Positions 17,554-27,211 of a DNA stretch of 63,197 nt are shown here, in pieces. Every line of letters begins with the position of its first letter. Within the stretch, counting starts at the first letter, position 1. Under the pieces are notes generated by a model. The model was not told the origin of the DNA, did not search any database, and saw nothing but the letters and a program-made list of their open reading frames with translations. Source of the DNA: Myxococcota bacterium (lineage in GTDB: Bacteria; Myxococcota_A; Polyangia; HGW-17); NCBI GenBank assembly GCA_018821305.1, contig JAHJMN010000144.1, positions 1 to 63,197 of the forward strand, read 5' to 3'. A program made the translations under genes and the position numbers.

Positions 17554-19854
17554 TCAATATTTAATATTATCAGGTTTTACTTCCGGAGAGGATTCTTCAA
17601 GGTCAACCTCGTCAACGAGTTTTATTTCCATAATTTCAGCACTAACAAACAAAGTATCTCTGAGTTTTGGGAATTTTTTGAATACTTCCGTTCCACCTTC
17701 TGCAAACTGATCCCTTGTAAAACCGATAATAACCAAATCGGCCTCGTTGGATGTTTTTGTAACAACATTTTCATACGAATCCCAATCAGTGTAGGGAAGC
17801 ACCTGAACGTTCTGCGATGAAATAGGCAGACGACCTTTTTGCAGGAGATTTCGCAGAAACTGGCCGCGACTTTCATGGGTAGTTTCGGGCATAGCTGCGT
17901 AGACTGATATTTCGCCATTGGCCCAGTCCGGGTGCCCCAGCATAATATATGCCAATAATATCATGAGGTTTGCGTTACCCAGTTGCCGTTCAGTCAACCA
18001 GATGTGAATCCGACTATGATAACCGCATCGGTAGTCCGAAGACCTGAGCACGCATATATTAAAGTTGCATTTCTGAGCCAGAGCAACTCCGTTCTGGATG
18101 TCCTTCATAACCGATTCAACATTTCCCTGAGTTCCTGGAAACTCCAGAATTATTCCATTATTATCCATACCAGCAACACCGGGAACCTGAATTATCTGGG
18201 CAACACTCGTTGTAAATGAAGGGGATACAATTGTATCCGCATAAACCCCCGCGCGAGAATCACCGGTTAAACGAATTATTTTTTCAAGTTCTTTTCCCGC
18301 CTGGTGATGGCTTTCTTCACTTAAGATACCCTGAATATAATGAAAATATGTACCGAATCCATGTCTATGAGCGATCCAGCGCAGGAGATCAAAAGCCGCA
18401 AGGCGCTCAAAAGTGGACCCACTGACTGCAATAAATGAAGGTCGCCAATCAGCCCCTCGAATGGGAGACCGATTTTTCTGAAGCCAGATTTGTAGTTTCC
18501 TCACCATCTGCTGGATTGCGCCTTTAAATAGAATTGCAATACCCTGCTCGTTTTTATGAGTTCTTCTCATGGAAATATAAATTCCGGTCATAAAAAGTAC
18601 CGCAACAATTGAAGCTATCAGTCCGGAAACTATCATCATAATGATTGAACCAACGGCGCCCATAAGGGAAATCCACCATCGAGAACGGAAAGACGGCCTG
18701 TATGAAGGGTTAGCAGCGAAGTGTTCCATTATGCTGATAATGCAAATAGCACCGTAAGTAACTAAAAAGAATTGAGATACAATAGATGCAACTGCGTTCA
18801 CATCACCCAGGGCGATAAAAACTATAGTAATAACCAGGGTCAGAAGTGTGCCATTGAGAGGCTCGTTGGCAGCTCCAGTCCCACGGGAAAATATATTATT
18901 GAGCCCTGCCCATGGAAATATTTTATCCACCGCAAGGGCCTGCATTGTGCGAGGGGCAATAAGCAAAGAGCCAATAGCTGATGACAGTGTTGCAGCACCA
19001 AGACCAATAGGAATAAGCGGCCCCCAAACGGCTATTTTTGACATGTAAAGTTCATCATTTGCAAGATCCTGAGGATTACCGTTCAGCCCGAGTTTTAAGA
19101 CAGCGAGAATATAAATCAGAAAACCAACTATCGTTGCTATCATCGTTCCGAGAGGAATCGCCTGTCGTGGATTTTTCAGATCCCCGGAAAGCCCGACTCC
19201 AGCAATGATGCCGGTAAAAGCCGGAAAACATACCGCAAAAACAAAAGCCCAGCTCTCACCTCCCGCAATTCCTTGAGAAGTATTTTTTATGTTTGAAAAG
19301 TCCCACGTACCGCCAAGGAAAAAAGCACCAAGGCTGACAAAAAGAATAACGACAACTGAATAGAGCAGCATGATACCCAGGCTTGCACCTTTTTTATAAA
19401 CTAACACCGCAAGGAGGAGAGCGAAAGGAATGGAAATCATTCTCGAGTCCGGGACAAAACCAAAAGTTTTTTCAATCACAGGGTAAATAGGAACAAAACT
19501 ATGTGCAAAAGCAATAAGATAGAATGCAACACTGATAGCCTGACTTAAATACAAACTTAAGCCTATTGCAGCTCCGATGTTCGTGCCAAAAGACCTGGAA
19601 ATAATATAGTAAGCTCCACCGCCTTCGACTTTTCGATTTGTGGCGATTTCCGACACCGCAAGAGCCGTGGGAATAGTAATCAGATGACCCACCACAATTA
19701 TCAATAATGCGCCCCATATTCCCTGATGCCCCACAGCCCATCCAAATCGCAAAAATAGAATCGCTCCCAAAATCGTGCTTATTGCAGTCAGAAAAACGGC
19801 CATTGCACCAAACTGGTTTCCCCGGGTGGTTGTTTCAGGCATTGCTTCAGGCAT
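17554..19854 (-). CDS. SLC12-like (cation-chloride cotransporter / APC superfamily) permease
   Basis: About 766 residues. Roughly twelve transmembrane helices fill the first ~450 residues. The first one (AVFLTAISTILGAILFLRFG) and the segment TALAVSEIATNRKVEGGGAY match the cation-chloride cotransporter branch rather than typical amino-acid permeases. The C-terminal ~300 residues are soluble and resemble the regulatory/USP-like tail of that branch. Transported ions are inferred, not shown; an amino-acid substrate is possible. The ATG at 19854 is preferred over an upstream TTG at 19896 because GGGAG lies 8 nt before it. The gene is alone downstream of the tolC-ending operon. Confidence 0.8.
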   Translation of the reverse strand: MPEAMPETTTRGNQFGAMAVFLTAISTILGAILFLRFGWAVGHQGIWGALLIIVVGHLITIPTALAVSEIATNRKVEGGGAYYIISRSFGTNIGAAIGLSLYLSQAISVAFYLIAFAHSFVPIYPVIEKTFGFVPDSRMISIPFALLLAVLVYKKGASLGIMLLYSVVVILFVSLGAFFLGGTWDFSNIKNTSQGIAGGESWAFVFAVCFPAFTGIIAGVGLSGDLKNPRQAIPLGTMIATIVGFLIYILAVLKLGLNGNPQDLANDELYMSKIAVWGPLIPIGLGAATLSSAIGSLLIAPRTMQALAVDKIFPWAGLNNIFSRGTGAANEPLNGTLLTLVITIVFIALGDVNAVASIVSQFFLVTYGAICIISIMEHFAANPSYRPSFRSRWWISLMGAVGSIIMMIVSGLIASIVAVLFMTGIYISMRRTHKNEQGIAILFKGAIQQMVRKLQIWLQKNRSPIRGADWRPSFIAVSGSTFERLAAFDLLRWIAHRHGFGTYFHYIQGILSEESHHQAGKELEKIIRLTGDSRAGVYADTIVSPSFTTSVAQIIQVPGVAGMDNNGIILEFPGTQGNVESVMKDIQNGVALAQKCNFNICVLRSSDYRCGYHSRIHIWLTERQLGNANLMILLAYIMLGHPDWANGEISVYAAMPETTHESRGQFLRNLLQKGRLPISSQNVQVLPYTDWDSYENVVTKTSNEADLVIIGFTRDQFAEGGTEVFKKFPKLRDTLFVSAEIMEIKLVDEVDLEESSPEVKPDNIKY

Positions 19855-20072
19855 AATTGTGTTCTCCCGATTCGGCCCAAATGTGGATTCAGCCAATAAT
19901 TTCTTGTCCTGAAAGACTCAAGCAAAAGATACTCGGAATGTGTCAAACAGAGCAGTAACGAATAGAATCCGCAAATAAACCGATCCTGGATATTATGAAT
20001 TCCTCAGGCGTGTATCGTCAAGTATAAAATAATAAATTTCTAATACGAAAAGTGCAGGCTTTATTTCTGATA

Positions 20073-21551
20073 TTATTCAGGAATAATAATTTGATTATTC
20101 TTCAGGAGATCTCCAGAAAGGGCTTGAATCTGAGTCCAGGCAATAATCAGTTCCTTTTTAGCGGAAAGCAAAGTGAGTTTCGCCTGATCAAGCTCTGTCA
20201 ATCTGAGCAGAATACTGTGATTGGTACCCCTGCCCATCTCAAATAAAGATTTTTCATTATCAAGATGTAATTGAGCATTCTTCACACTGAGTTCTCCAGC
20301 TTTTATCTTTCTAAGGGCTGTCCGAATGGTTTCTACGGCTAAAACAGCACTACCAGCTAGAGCCTGAGCAAGATTAGTTGCCTGCAAATCCATTAAAGCC
20401 TTTGTTACTTTCACCTGAGCCATGGTAGCTTTAGCTGCGGAATTCTCCACAGACATTGAAAAAGTAAGACCTGCCGTCACCTGGAAAGCTTCAAATTTAA
20501 TGAGTCTGGACAAAGATGAGGAAAACTCACTGTTATCGCCTTTGGGCCCTGCGGTCACGGTGAGATCAAGTTGCGGTTTCATTGAATTTTCCGCAGCCTT
20601 CATCTCAAAATTAAGTGTTTCAATCTTCTTTTTGAGATAGGCCAGATCTTTTGACCGTTTAATCGCCACAGAAATCAGATTTTCGGGAACCTTGAACGAG
20701 GGTAGTTCAAGTTCTTCTCCCGGTTTAAGAATCCATGGAGGTTTACCCGTATCCATCCCAATGAGGGTTTTAAGTTTAATGCTGGCAGCGACTATTGAAG
20801 TTCGAAATGATAAAATATCACTTTCTCGTTGAGCTAAAGCTGATTTAACAGCAAGGAGATCAGATGTTTTCGCCCGCCCGGTAGTAAGAAGTGCCTGGGT
20901 CAATTTAAGCTGGCTTTTAAGCACTTCAATGCCCCCCTGCAGGGTTTCCCATTGCTTCCAGGCATATCTCAGTTCCCAGTATGCATTTATTATATCACGG
21001 ACCATGGTTTCTGCTTTAACCTGACCGGCAATCTTCTCTGCTTCAATATTTACCGTTGCTTTTTCAATATTGAGCTTAGTTATTTCAGTCCCGAAACCGC
21101 GAAGGAGGGGGTGGGAAACCATAAAAGTAAGGTTATTCGAAAAAACCTTTGAGTTTATAACCTGAGGTGGCCCACCAAATGCTATTTCCATATCCTGATC
21201 CTGACGGTATCCGGAAAAAGTCACTCCGACAATACCACCCGTAGGCAAAACCCGTGAAATTCCAAGTTCATAATCCAATTTGCGCAGCATGGTCGTGTTC
21301 ATAAACTGCCCCGGAACAGCCTTGGCATGCGTTTCTACAAAATTTGTTTTTGCGCTGATTCTTGTATCAAACACCGCCAACGCGGCATCCTTAGCAGAAT
21401 CCAGTTGCTTGATTGTCAACTTAACTTCTTTCAGCGTTCGGTTATTTTTAACTGCATGGTCTAAAATAACGGAAAGCTTAACAGGCTTTGCCTCACCGGC
21501 GGAAATAACCTGAGAAGAGGAAATATTGAATAAAATTAATAAAACAAGCAT
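20073..21551 (-). CDS. TolC-family outer-membrane efflux protein
   Basis: About 492 residues with a signal peptide beginning MLVLLILFNISSS and two repeats of the long-helix outer-membrane efflux pattern (ELRYAWKQWETL, LLAVKSALAQRES, LLRLTELDQAKLTLL). It should form the trimeric outer-membrane exit duct for the pump encoded just upstream. The start is the ATG at 21551. It follows the pump stop codon by one base (TGAaATG) with AAGGA inside the pump 3' end, so it is translationally coupled. It is the last gene of the operon. Confidence 0.92.
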   Translation of the reverse strand: MLVLLILFNISSSQVISAGEAKPVKLSVILDHAVKNNRTLKEVKLTIKQLDSAKDAALAVFDTRISAKTNFVETHAKAVPGQFMNTTMLRKLDYELGISRVLPTGGIVGVTFSGYRQDQDMEIAFGGPPQVINSKVFSNNLTFMVSHPLLRGFGTEITKLNIEKATVNIEAEKIAGQVKAETMVRDIINAYWELRYAWKQWETLQGGIEVLKSQLKLTQALLTTGRAKTSDLLAVKSALAQRESDILSFRTSIVAASIKLKTLIGMDTGKPPWILKPGEELELPSFKVPENLISVAIKRSKDLAYLKKKIETLNFEMKAAENSMKPQLDLTVTAGPKGDNSEFSSSLSRLIKFEAFQVTAGLTFSMSVENSAAKATMAQVKVTKALMDLQATNLAQALAGSAVLAVETIRTALRKIKAGELSVKNAQLHLDNEKSLFEMGRGTNHSILLRLTELDQAKLTLLSAKKELIIAWTQIQALSGDLLKNNQIIIPE

Positions 21552-21552
21552 T

Positions 21553-24500
21553 TCAGTTTCCTTTATCCGCATTGAGACTGGCATCATCGCGAGGTGGCGC
21601 AGGTGCAAAATTGAAGCCGAAAAAGCCTAATATAAATTTTGCTCCATTTTTAAGGGCAGCCATGGCAAGATAAACACAGGGTACAAGGAACAGGGTAAGT
21701 GTTGTAGCCCACCCTAAACCCCAAACGATAGCTATTGCCATTGGCTGCAAAAACTCTTCACTCCCCATGATTCCCAGGGCCATTGGCAGAAGTCCGAAAA
21801 TCGTTGTAACCGTAGTTAAAATAACCGGGCGCAACCTCAATTTGCCACCGTCAATTACAGCCTGCTTAATGGGAGTACCTTTTTTCAATTCGTTATTTAT
21901 AAAATCCACCATAACAAGGGAATCGTTTACAACGACTCCGAGCAAGGCGACCACCCCCATTGACGCCATCATCGAGAGATTCATATTATGCACCCACATA
22001 CCTAAAACAACACCAACAAACCCGAAAGGAACCGCCATCAGAACAATGAGTGGCTGTAGAAAACTTTGAAGAATTGTAGCCAGAATTATATAGATCCCGA
22101 GGAATGAAATTATTAAGGCAATGACAAGTGAGCCCATTATATCGCCGGATACTTTTGCTTCTCCTTCGAAAACAAACTTGAATTTAGGGTTTTCCCGTTC
22201 AAGTTTTGTAACAAGTTTTTTAAGTTCTCCGTTTACAATGGGTGAACTTGTTTTAGAAATATCAATGGAACCGATTATTGTGACAGTTCTCTTTTGATTT
22301 ACTCTCAAAAGGCGACCGGGGCCACGCCCTTCTTTAATTGAAGCAATTGCCCTGAAAGGAATCGGTTTTCCTGTAAGCGGGCTTCTGATTTCCATATTTA
22401 AAATCTCTGAAATGGACTGTCTTCTATTTTCAGGATATTTTACAACAACGTCCTCATCTTCATCATCTTTTTCTATTTTAAGTGCAACACCGCCGGAGAA
22501 TGCCTGCCGGATTGCTAGACCAACCTGAGCGGGATCAAGGCCGTAGAAGCTCGCACGCTCCTGATTAACACTTACCTGAAGCTCTCGCTTTCCTTCACTG
22601 ATATCATCAGTAATATCCGTAACACCGGGAAGTTTCCATGCGTAATCTTTAATTCGCTCAGCCATCTGTATACAGGATTCCTGATCCGGCCCCTGAACCT
22701 GAAGTTCGATTGGATTACCTGGAGGAGGACCTCCACGGGTAATTGTAAGGGAATATTTCTCAAGATCATGCTGCTGACTTAAATATTTTCGCCACATTCC
22801 AATCATTTGAAATGGCGTAAGCGGCTTGGTTTTTCCGTCGTTGGCGAAGTTAATCTGACAACTGCCGATGTGAGAAGCGATGAGGCTCGATGGCCCTTTC
22901 ATAACACTTCCAACGGTGCACCACATACTCTCAACTTCATCTTCCGACCGCAAATTAACCATTTTTTCAAAGCGTTTGATAACGTCTTCAGTTTGTTCGA
23001 TTTTTGAACCGTTTGCTATTTCAAACTCAACAGCAATTCTAGTGACGGTAGTTGAAGGAAATGGAACAAACTCAAGTTGGGTACCTGCAAACCAGAAAGA
23101 GTAAAACAATATCCCAATAAAGACCAGAATCGATACAGGCCAAATCTTTGTTACTGCTTTCAAAACCGACATGTAACCACTCTGGAAAGCTATAAACCAT
23201 CTGGCTTCAGCATTGAAATCTCCGTGACTGGTTTTCCTTGTATTCGTTGGCGTTTTCATAAATTCGGCCATGTGGGATGGGAGAACAAACAAAGCCTCAA
23301 TAAGTGAAACAGCCAAAGCAATGGAAACAACAAGAGGAATTACTGCAAGGATTTTACCCATGTTTCCGGGCATGAAAGTTAAAGTCGAAAAAGCCAGAAT
23401 TGTTGTTGTAACAGAACCGATAACAGGCCAGAAAACCTCCATTGTGCCCTTGATTGCCGCTTCTTTGCGGTCCATACCCTTCATCAAATAACGGTAAACA
23501 TTTTCCACGACAACGATAGCATCATCGACGATCATACCCAGAGCCACAATGAGCCCGAACATGCTCATCATGGACAAACTTATGCCCATAGCCCACATAA
23601 TTCCAAAAGTCCCAAGGAAAGCCACAGGAATTCCAAGGGCCGTGAGCAAAGCTGCCCGGAAATTAAGAAACACAAAAAGCAACCCCACGACGAGAATGAG
23701 GCCTGTAATACCGTTGGAGTACAGGGTATTTAGCCTTCTTTTAATAAATTTTGAAGAGTCAAATAGAACAGTGAGTTTAACCCCCGTGGGCGCTGTTTTG
23801 TTATAATCAGCAATAAATTTCTTCATACCGTCAGCTATTGTGATGCTGTCGCCAACGCTTTTTTTCATAATCCCAAGATAAATTGATCTGGCCCCATTAA
23901 CGCGACCTATAACCGTAGCTTCTTTCAGACTTTCCCTTACTTCAGCTATCTGCTCCAGCCTTATAACCCCATACTGACCTGATTTTATTACAACTTTTCT
24001 AAACTCATGAACTTTATCAACTTTACCAAGAACTCGAATGAGATACTCGCCTTTTGCGAGTTTCATCGTCCCTCCGGGAATATCCTGCTGCCTGGTTTTT
24101 AAAGCAGCAACTACGTTTGCAATTGTCAACCCGTGGGATTTAAGCTTTTCGGGGTTTACAACTATTTCAAGTTCCGGCTCCTGAACTCCATACAACATTA
24201 CCGAAGAAATATTCTTCTTTTTTTCAATTTCGTCTTTCAGTTCCCTTGCCAGAGCTCTGGTTTCGATATCCGGCAGTTCCGATTGAATTCCAATCCAGAC
24301 GACGGGAATTTCAAAGCGGGCCACGGAGACAATAGGCTTATCCATATCCGCTGGTAAATCAGGAATGCGACCAATAGCTGCTTGAATATCAAGGCCGATG
24401 CGGGATACTTCATCCTGTGAGAGTCCTTCTTCAGCTTCAACGACGATGTTGACCATGCCTTCCGAACTGACAGCCTTTATATCTTCAATACCACGTATAT

Positions 24501-24729
24501 CTTTGATTTCTCTTTCAATCTTTTTTGTAACCAGATTCTCCATTTCCACGGGGCTGACTCCGGGATAAATGGCAATGATAGAAACCTTTCCCTGGGGGAT
24601 TTCCGGAAACATTTCCCGGGGCAGTTTTCTGGCGGTGACGATTCCCACGACTATTAAAAATATTGTCAGAAGGTTCATGAGAACCGGCTGACTGACGCTG
24701 AATTTTGCCAGGCCTTTCTGTAAACTCAT
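21553..24729 (-). CDS. RND-family efflux pump, HAE1 type
   Basis: 1,058 residues, the full family length. Twelve membrane helices are present, with two large periplasmic loops. The proton-relay acidic pair is in GMIVDDAIVVVENVYR. The N-terminus carries the usual FSVSQPVLMNLL and PREMFPEIPQG motifs. It works in the inner membrane with the fusion protein upstream and TolC downstream to expel small molecules. The substrate class (drug, lipid or envelope precursor) cannot be decided from sequence. AAAGGAAGAG precedes the start, 12 bp after the fusion-protein stop. Confidence 0.96.
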   Translation of the reverse strand: MSLQKGLAKFSVSQPVLMNLLTIFLIVVGIVTARKLPREMFPEIPQGKVSIIAIYPGVSPVEMENLVTKKIEREIKDIRGIEDIKAVSSEGMVNIVVEAEEGLSQDEVSRIGLDIQAAIGRIPDLPADMDKPIVSVARFEIPVVWIGIQSELPDIETRALARELKDEIEKKKNISSVMLYGVQEPELEIVVNPEKLKSHGLTIANVVAALKTRQQDIPGGTMKLAKGEYLIRVLGKVDKVHEFRKVVIKSGQYGVIRLEQIAEVRESLKEATVIGRVNGARSIYLGIMKKSVGDSITIADGMKKFIADYNKTAPTGVKLTVLFDSSKFIKRRLNTLYSNGITGLILVVGLLFVFLNFRAALLTALGIPVAFLGTFGIMWAMGISLSMMSMFGLIVALGMIVDDAIVVVENVYRYLMKGMDRKEAAIKGTMEVFWPVIGSVTTTILAFSTLTFMPGNMGKILAVIPLVVSIALAVSLIEALFVLPSHMAEFMKTPTNTRKTSHGDFNAEARWFIAFQSGYMSVLKAVTKIWPVSILVFIGILFYSFWFAGTQLEFVPFPSTTVTRIAVEFEIANGSKIEQTEDVIKRFEKMVNLRSEDEVESMWCTVGSVMKGPSSLIASHIGSCQINFANDGKTKPLTPFQMIGMWRKYLSQQHDLEKYSLTITRGGPPPGNPIELQVQGPDQESCIQMAERIKDYAWKLPGVTDITDDISEGKRELQVSVNQERASFYGLDPAQVGLAIRQAFSGGVALKIEKDDEDEDVVVKYPENRRQSISEILNMEIRSPLTGKPIPFRAIASIKEGRGPGRLLRVNQKRTVTIIGSIDISKTSSPIVNGELKKLVTKLERENPKFKFVFEGEAKVSGDIMGSLVIALIISFLGIYIILATILQSFLQPLIVLMAVPFGFVGVVLGMWVHNMNLSMMASMGVVALLGVVVNDSLVMVDFINNELKKGTPIKQAVIDGGKLRLRPVILTTVTTIFGLLPMALGIMGSEEFLQPMAIAIVWGLGWATTLTLFLVPCVYLAMAALKNGAKFILGFFGFNFAPAPPRDDASLNADKGN

Positions 24730-24741
24730 GATTCTCTTCCT

Positions 24742-26190
24742 TTATTTGCCTGTCGGCTTTGTCACGGTCATTGGTACTACCGAGGGTTTCGGTGCCGGAG
24801 CCATGATTGCGGGAGTTTTCGGTGCTGGTGTTTTTACAACGGGAACCATCACAGCCGTCACTTGAGTTTTCACAGGAGCGGCCGGGGATTTATCACTTGA
24901 TTTAGTCTCATTCATTCCGTTTTTTAAAGATTCATATTTTTTGCCACCGGTAGCTTTTGTCAGGGCATCGGGCCATTCTGTACCAGTTGATTTCAATAGT
25001 GAAATTGTAAGTTCTTTGATGGATACTTTCGAATCCTTCCGGAGTCTTGAGTTTCCCGTAACAACAAGACGACTTCCGTCTTTAATAGTTTTTGAACTGA
25101 TGTGATACCATCCTTCATAAATATCATGGACCGTAACTTCTTCGATGGAAACTGAATTTCCATCTTTTTCGGTGCCGTTTCCTACGGCGAAAACCACTGT
25201 TTTGCCATTTCTCTTAAGGACTGCATCAACGGGAATAAAGTGACCTTTTACAGCTGGTTTAAAAAACCGGCCTTGAATTGTCATCCCTGCTTTAATTGCC
25301 CAGTTGCGCACTTTGTAGGTGCGGATCATTTCTTTTCCTTCTATTTCTGTTTTCAATGTCTTCTCTTCCTCGGAAATGACTGTATTCGGGAACTTAACTT
25401 CAACGGGGTAAGTACCGGTTGTTGTATCCGCAGCGGGAGAAATAAAAGAAACTCTCCCCTCCCATTTTCGGTTTGGATAAGCAACAGTACGAAGATGAAC
25501 TACATCACCTACTTTAACATTAATCACTTCAAGTTCACTGATTCCAAATTGAACTTTAATCTCAGACAGGTCTACGATTCGGTATACAGGGGTCCCCATT
25601 CCGGCAAAATTTCCAAGTTGCTGGAACTTTCCTGCGATTTCACCATTAAAATCCGCAAAAAGGGATGTGCCGAAAAGACTTTCACTTACCTGTGATACGG
25701 AAGCCCTTGCTGAATTGAGCTGTGCCTGTCTGGCTTTAAGATTATTCTCAGTGAGTTCAAACTCATGCTGAGAAACAGCTCCGCTTTTCCTTAGTTTTTT
25801 CATCTGCTCAAAGTCAGATTTTGCCTGACTGAGGGCGGTTTCAATCTCACTGAGCCTTGCTGCCGCTGCATTCTTCTGAGACCAGAGACCAAGGGTCCTT
25901 ACTCTTGCAATAAGTTGCCCCTTTTCAACAAACTCTCCAATTTCTCCCGGCAAATAAACAAGCTTGCCACTGGCTTCCATCGCATGTGTAACCTCACGAA
26001 CAGGATTAGCCTTTGCAACGGTTTCAATCGTTGGATAGTAAACCTCACTTTTCAATGTCATTGTGCTTACGGCATTGATAATTTTAGCTGCAGGCCCTGA
26101 TTTCTTTCGTCTACTTTTCGGGCCCTTGCATGAAATAATTACAAAAAAGGCTGTAAGACTTAGTATTAAAATTTTATTATTAAGAATCAT
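24742..26190 (-). CDS. RND membrane fusion lipoprotein (HlyD/AcrA family)
   Basis: 482 residues. A lipoprotein signal ends in VIISC. The lipoyl/barrel-sandwich halves flank a coiled coil (SEIETALSQAKSDFEQMKKL), followed by a beta-barrel domain. It has a Pro/Ala/Lys-rich C-terminal tail of ~70 residues (repeats of VKTPAPKTPA type) absent from the paralogue at 7789-8925; it may bind peptidoglycan or span the periplasm. Its ATG overlaps the regulator stop (ATGA), so the pump operon is regulator-adaptor-pump-TolC. Confidence 0.94.
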   Translation of the reverse strand: MILNNKILILSLTAFFVIISCKGPKSRRKKSGPAAKIINAVSTMTLKSEVYYPTIETVAKANPVREVTHAMEASGKLVYLPGEIGEFVEKGQLIARVRTLGLWSQKNAAAARLSEIETALSQAKSDFEQMKKLRKSGAVSQHEFELTENNLKARQAQLNSARASVSQVSESLFGTSLFADFNGEIAGKFQQLGNFAGMGTPVYRIVDLSEIKVQFGISELEVINVKVGDVVHLRTVAYPNRKWEGRVSFISPAADTTTGTYPVEVKFPNTVISEEEKTLKTEIEGKEMIRTYKVRNWAIKAGMTIQGRFFKPAVKGHFIPVDAVLKRNGKTVVFAVGNGTEKDGNSVSIEEVTVHDIYEGWYHISSKTIKDGSRLVVTGNSRLRKDSKVSIKELTISLLKSTGTEWPDALTKATGGKKYESLKNGMNETKSSDKSPAAPVKTQVTAVMVPVVKTPAPKTPAIMAPAPKPSVVPMTVTKPTGK

Positions 26191-26663
26191 TTGTTATTCC
26201 TATTCCATCTTTCAATAACAGATTCAAGTGCTTCTTCACTTAAATGATGAACTTCTATCTGCTGTTTAATTCGGTCCGATATTTCTTCATTCCGTTCTTC
26301 AAAAAGTCCAAGAGCGACTGTCAACTGACGACAAACCTTTTTCATATGCTCCAATTTCCTTTTCAAAAGTCCAATCATAGCTGGTTCAGCTACCTTAAAG
26401 TAAGTCAACCTTGAACCTGCAACACCAACTTTCTCAATAACTCCAACATTAATCATCTGTCGCGTCAGGGTACTTATTGAGCCTTTGGAACCCCCGGTAA
26501 CATCCATTAGTTCCCGAGCAGAAAGATAACCTTTCTCCGCAACTAAAAGATTAGCAAAAATCTTCCCCGCCATTCGCGGAATGCCATACTCTTCAAAAGT
26601 AATTGCAAGATTTTCTATAAATTCATTAACTTGCCTTAGAAATTCAGTATTGTCTTTTCCCAT
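26187..26663 (-). CDS. GbsR/MarR-type transcriptional regulator
   Basis: About 158 residues from the ATG at 26663. The winged-helix motifs (YLSARELMDVTGGSKGSIS, TRQMINVGVIEKV) match the GbsR branch of the MarR superfamily, followed by a helical dimerisation part. It is the first gene of the efflux operon and overlaps the adaptor gene by 4 bp, so it is probably a ligand-responsive repressor of the pump. A perfect CACAATTGTG palindrome ~60 bp upstream is a candidate operator. An upstream TTG extension is unlikely, since it would run through the palindrome. Confidence 0.88.
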   Translation of the reverse strand: MGKDNTEFLRQVNEFIENLAITFEEYGIPRMAGKIFANLLVAEKGYLSARELMDVTGGSKGSISTLTRQMINVGVIEKVGVAGSRLTYFKVAEPAMIGLLKRKLEHMKKVCRQLTVALGLFEERNEEISDRIKQQIEVHHLSEEALESVIERWNRNNK

Positions 26664-26724
26664 TAAAATATTTCTCTTAGAATTACCTGACAAAAAAACA
26701 TATCCTGTAAAATCAGCAGAATTG

Positions 26725-26734
26725 CACAATTGTG
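26725..26734. promoter_or_regulatory. candidate operator (CACAATTGTG) of the efflux operon
   Basis: A perfect 10-bp palindrome, 61 bp before the regulator start codon. It is the best symmetric site in the leader and so a reasonable target for the GbsR-type protein. A -35/-10 pair could not be assigned with confidence. Confidence 0.4.
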
Positions 26735-26941
26735 AACATGAAGATTTTTAACTGCTCCAGTCGTCTGTTGCAGTTTAAAAGTCTGACTGAATATAAGGTT
26801 TCCAGCATGGTTTGACAAGTTCAAAAATTATTGAACCCAAATTCACTGGGCTGTGGACCATGTATTTTCATGCTTGAACAGCAAAACGTCAATAGACTTG
26901 CTACCTGTGTCAATCCTTTGAGCATAAAAGCACTGTTTTCG

Positions 26942-26956
26942 TTGACATCATGTCAA
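26942..26956. promoter_or_regulatory. 15-bp palindrome in the divergent gap
   Basis: TTGACAT-C-ATGTCAA is a perfect 7-bp inverted repeat between the efflux regulator and the kinase-lipA pair. It is operator-like. TTGACA could also serve as a -35 element in either direction. Other TTGA/TCAA half-sites lie at 26814-26826. Confidence 0.4.
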
Positions 26957-26969
26957 TAGAGTAATAATG

Positions 26970-27124
26970 AGTTAATGTCCTGTAACACGATATTTTCAAG
27001 TCAACGACGAAATCAAACACAGGACATTAAGAATGAAGACCTTGAAATTATTGTAGTGTTCTGAATAGCATGTTTTCCTAAACATGCTCAATTTTGACAA
27101 AAATTGAATTTCAGGACACGAACT
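26970..27124. repeat. family B repeat (long form)
   Basis: A ~155-bp element running from AGTTAATGTCCTGTAA to TTCAGGACACGAACT. It is nearly identical to 33628-33813. It contains two conserved hairpins, GCATGTTT-tcct-AAACATGC and CAATTTT-gac-AAAATTG. TAATGAGT occurs on both sides, a likely target duplication. It lies directly in front of the kinase gene and may provide its leader. Confidence 0.75.
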
Positions 27125-27211
27125 AATGAGTCATCAGATTGTCCGTTTTTAAGTTTTATATTTTTAGTTGAAATAAAACATTGTTTAATACGGACGGGAA
27201 GGCAATTATTC

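Noticed and set aside
19855-19896. TTG start for the SLC12-like transporter
   Set aside because: The ATG at 19854 has GGGAG at good spacing; the TTG does not.
27104-27211. N-terminal extension of the lipA-linked kinase
   Set aside because: It would be encoded by the family B repeat and has no ribosome site; the kinase domain begins after the GTG at 27212.
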